Of a DNA stretch of 64,000 nt, positions 60,402 through 64,000 are shown one piece after another (within the stretch, counting starts at the first letter, position 1; the number at the start of each line of letters is the position of its first letter). A program made the translations under genes and the position numbers. The notes beneath the pieces were generated by a model. It had not been told where the DNA came from. It searched no databases and saw only the letters and a list, made by a program, of their open reading frames with translations. The stretch is from NCBI RefSeq assembly GCF_018143015.1, contig NC_054740.1, positions 9,194,140 through 9,258,139 on the forward strand, read 5' to 3'. The stretch is from Lytechinus variegatus. Taxonomy: Eukaryota; Echinodermata; Echinoidea; Temnopleuroida; Toxopneustidae.

Positions 60402-61020
60402 GCAGAGATTTCCTTGTGAGTGCTCTACTAGCTGCATTTCTTCTACAATCATCTTCAAATGTAGAAATAAAGGTCCATAATGGTAAGGCAAAGCCGCCTA
60501 TTGATTTTAGTGCGGGCAGAGATATCGTTGCCCTGGTAACAAGTTTTTGTGGAATAGCACAGATGTCCTTGTGAGTGTTCTACTAGATGCATTTCTTTTC
60601 CGATCATCTTCAAATGTGGCATGAAGGTCCATTATGGTAAAGCAAAGCAGCCTATTGAGTTTGTTGTGGGCAGAGACATCGTTGCCATGGTAACAAGAGT
60701 TTATGAAATAATAGCAAAGATACCCTTGTGACACTCTACCAGCTGCATTTCTTTTCCGATCATTTTCAAATGTAGCATGAAGGTCCAAAATCGCTTATTG
60801 ATTTTGATGTGGGCGGAGACATTGTTGCCATGGTAACAAGAGTTTTTTGTGGAAATAGCAGAGATTTCCTTGTGAGTGCTCTACTGGCTGCATTTCTTCT
60901 CCAATTATCTTCAAATTTGTCATGAAGGTCCATTATGGTAAAGCAAAGCCGCCTAATGATTTTGGAGTGGGTGAAGACATGGTTGCCATGGAAACCATAT
61001 CTTTGGTAAAACCTGTAACT
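60402..61020. repeat. ~155-bp tandem repeat, four copies
   Basis: Copies recognised by TCCTTGTGAGTGCTCTACTA and GTTGCCATGGTAACAAG; the GCTGCATTTCTT-type block recurs near 60430, 60587, 60745 and 60890. It lies in the CWF19L2 intron 5' of exon 60003-60131. The open frames across it are repeat artefacts. Confidence 0.85.
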
Positions 61021-62559
61021 TCTACTTTTTTCCAGTTTGTCATAACAGTTGGCACACAGAAGCAATATTAGAACGTGAAGCGAAGATGACTATCATTTTT
61101 GGTGGAGGGTCTTACGGTTAGGTTTGAAAAATATATCCAGATTATTCTATAATTGTATTCCCCAACAGGTGATACTGGACAATACTTTAGGTTCTGCAGA
61201 GTCATGCTGCTACGTCATAATATTAAAAAATGTCATAATATTAAAAAACATTATTATAAAACAAGATGTTATAGTGGAAGGAGACCAATGATATAAAGAT
61301 GAGCTGAGATAATATCTTAAAGAGTTTTCATTACTTAATGACAAAATATTTGTGTAATTCAGATATATATACTAATTTACCCAAATCTCACAGTCCTATT
61401 TATTCAATCAATTCAAAGACTTTATCATTCAACCACTAAATACAATGATCAATAATTAAAGAAATAATTGAATCAATGTACAAATATCAAATAAATGGAA
61501 ATCAGTTAAAACAAAAAACAATCAATACATACAATGAATAAGACACATCCACCAAGTAAATTAAGCCAATTGAATCAACTACAATAAAAAATAATGCATT
61601 AAGATTTTCCCCACTTGATGAATGATGTAAAACAAAAAGACAAAAGAGTTTACAATATGGGTACAAAAGACATTGAAAACACTTGTTTCAAAAAAACAAA
61701 GGGCATTCATGCTGTTGCTAAGGTGATCAATGTATGCCACTGGCATTATTTACTATCCTTGGCAACTGGAGCATAATGTCATATTCAGTAACTTGAAAGC
61801 CAGCACAGTCAATATACACTGAAGAAAAGATAAACTATATAAAGCAGATCTTGGATTTTTCTTCTCTCTCTTTAGTTTCAAGAGTAATCATCAAGAGAAA
61901 TTTTCAATATTACAAAAAAAAATGTCACAATGAAAATGAAATAAACATTTATTGTTTACTTGGAAATATCAGCATTGCCTCGTACATGTATGTTTTATTT
62001 GGGGGGGAGCTGTGGGTTTTACATGTATTTGTTCTAGCCTAATACACTCTAATTTATCAAAAAGCATGTCATTATGAGTAGATGTATTTTTGTTTTGAGA
62101 CCATAGTTAAACACATAATTATATATATATATGCTCTTGTTATAGTCCATTAAAATTCTTAAGAAAATTACCACTTCTCCATAATTGCATTGTAATTCTA
62201 GCTTTCTTGTGTGGGGATCGAGGGAGAAGGTATAGATCTTTTAATTTCAAGCTTTATATTTAAAAAACCCCCACAAATTTCATAAAAATATAATTTCACA
62301 GGTTACTGAGTGTACACATACATGTATTTATGTGACACAATGAAGCAAAACCCTTTTTTATGTCTATATTCCTGTAATTGTATACAAAACAACACAGCAT
62401 ACATGTACAGCAATTGATCCCTTAGTATGCACAGGGATTCTATCACAGAGATGAATTACTAAGGTTTTCCAGGATATGCTTTCAGGTATTAAACATGCAG
62501 TAGTTTTCAAATGCTATATGTATTATGGTAGAAAGGGTGATGCGGTTTGTGCATTTTCT
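61021..62559. other. CWF19L2 5' intron, nothing recognised
   Basis: Very AT-rich. No exon matching the Lys-rich CWF19L2 N-terminus was found on the minus strand. Confidence 0.45.
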
Positions 62560-62900
62560 TAATAAACCACTCCAGCACTGAAGCTTACAAAAGAGACGAC
62601 GACAAAAGGCCCGATCAATAATTCACTCTATAGTCAAAGAGCCACCACAGCCTGGCCGCCCTATTGGCTGCTCAGAATCTGCGCCCAACTTCACCCAAGC
62701 TTCCTGCCTATTATTCTCCAAGCAGCACAAACTAATTTGCATATCAATGGAACTATTGATTTAGTAGTGAAAATCTCCCCCCCCCCTCCTCTGACCTTTC
62801 ATATGATTAAATCCCTTTTCTCTAATCCTGCCCAACCAAGTCAGGAAGTCTTTTGTTAGCTACCAGTGGCCCTCAGCCATTGAGGTCTGATGCTCCTTTC
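62560..62900. promoter_or_regulatory. Candidate cis-regulatory block
   Basis: Higher in GC than its surroundings and apparently non-repetitive. It holds an inverted CCAAT (CTATTGGCTG, 62661), a POU octamer ATTTGCAT (62735-62742), TCAATAATTC and TGACCTTTC. Motif presence alone is weak evidence. Confidence 0.3.
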
Positions 62901-64000
62901 AATTCTCTATTCTCATGAAAATAAAGAAAGGAGAGGAAAAAGAGAATGGGTATTCAGAGATGAAAAATCTGTAGTTAGTCTAACTAATCAGACTATTATT
63001 GTGTGGAAAAACCTATGCACACTTCAGACTACATGTACTTTATAATCATATCATAAAATATTCCAAGCGAGACAGAAAAGAATTACATCAACTCAGTTGC
63101 AATTGAAACAGGGGCTTATTACAGAAAACAACATGGTTAAATTATACTAATAATAAATAACAATAAGACCATTAACAATAAGATAATATGATGATGAAGA
63201 TGACGGAGATGATGATAATATGATCATCAAAATGACAATGTAATAATAATGATGACAATATGATAATGGTGAAAATTAATATGTGAAACATTCCATGAGG
63301 GTTAAAAGACGTACATATTAAGATAAATCATTTACAGTTCCCATAGTAACAAATATTATAGACCAATCAAAACCTTGAAGGTATTTCAAAGTGTCGATGA
63401 ATGAAGGTGAATGTGATAGTCCCTGTTTTCTTCTTGATACATAGTGAGAGAGGTACCGGTATTAAAATCTGATTATGGTCAAACTATATAAAGACACTTG
63501 TAAAAATAAACTTGGCCGAATAAATACAACCAACAGTTAAAATAAATTTGTTGTTCCTCTTCAATATACATAGTATGAATAAATTAACCCCAGTGCAGGT
63601 GATACCTGGGGGTATAATACCTACAATTGTAACCCCCACAATCATGACAATACTACTTTATTTTTCTGGCTCAGCTGTGATAGCAAATCAGAGTCAATAA
63701 GGGTCTGAAAATACAGAATAGTCAGCAGAGCAACCTAAGCTCAGCTCTGTGTGGTGTACTAGAACAATACACCAGTGTGTGCGCGAACACAGGTGCTGTA
63801 CAAATCCATGCTTCAACATGTATGCAGTACGTATACATGATATACATGCACATTTGTGTTGTCTGCTATTTCCATATCCCATGATATATTCTCTTGTTGA
63901 ACATAGCCTGGGCTGCATTAATTAACTGTCATCTTTATTGTTTCTATACAATGGAGGGCCTGGCAACGTAAACCTTTGCCTTGAGCGTAATTGTCTGCAT
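62901..64000. other. Non-coding to window end
   Basis: AT-rich. A degenerate GAT/GAC repeat lies at 63188-63275, in the opposite sense to the other GAT arrays. No exon recognised. Confidence 0.45.

Noticed and set aside
60507-61065. Two ~95-residue minus-strand open frames
   Set aside because: They are translations of the ~155-bp tandem repeat and resemble each other for that reason.

Overview
The window is animal nuclear DNA. It has spliced genes with GT-AG introns, very long AT-rich introns, nested inverted-repeat mobile elements and (GAT)n microsatellites. The gene set, the frequent TACATGTA words and the repeat types suggest a marine deuterostome invertebrate, most likely a sea urchin. 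That species call is an inference. All exon joins were made by hand from splice sites, reading-frame continuity and remembered homologue sequences; no search was run.

Layout. (1) 1-4725 is non-coding and rich in foldback elements. (2) 4726-10821, minus strand, is a complete five-exon FBXO8 gene (294 codons). (3) 10822-14320 holds the FBXO8/CEP44 head-to-head intergenic region, with a probable 5' exon for each gene and a shared promoter near 13.8-14.15 kb. (4) 14.3-44.5 kb, plus strand, is CEP44 (six coding exons, 291 codons). Its first intron carries a broken LINE, itself hit by a MITE and a SINE. Its 16-kb second intron contains a whole gene on the opposite strand, 25481-33869, for a 527-residue BEN-domain protein. 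Its third intron contains a 2-kb array of about 170-bp repeats. (5) 44.5-48.3 kb is intergenic. (6) 49328-60131, minus strand, holds the last ten coding exons (825 codons) of CWF19L2. The N-terminal exons must lie at higher coordinates, probably beyond the window. 60132-64000 is then 5' intron.

The genes do not form one pathway. FBXO8 is an F-box/Sec7-like ubiquitin-ligase adaptor, CEP44 a centriole/centrosome protein, the BEN protein a probable DNA-binding regulator, and CWF19L2 a spliceosome-associated lariat-debranching cofactor. The FBXO8-CEP44 head-to-head pair is, as I recall, also present in vertebrates, which supports both assignments.

The most unusual structures are: a decayed tandem array immediately 3' of CWF19L2 whose unit contains the last ~60 bases of the CWF19L2 coding sequence; about 14 palindromic elements that share ends and a CCAAT-containing centre but differ in their arms; a 7SL/Alu-domain-like SINE inside a LINE; (GAT)n arrays beside three exons in the same transcript orientation; and an open exon-like stretch without methionine upstream of FBXO8. 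I found no evidence of an undescribed multi-gene system.
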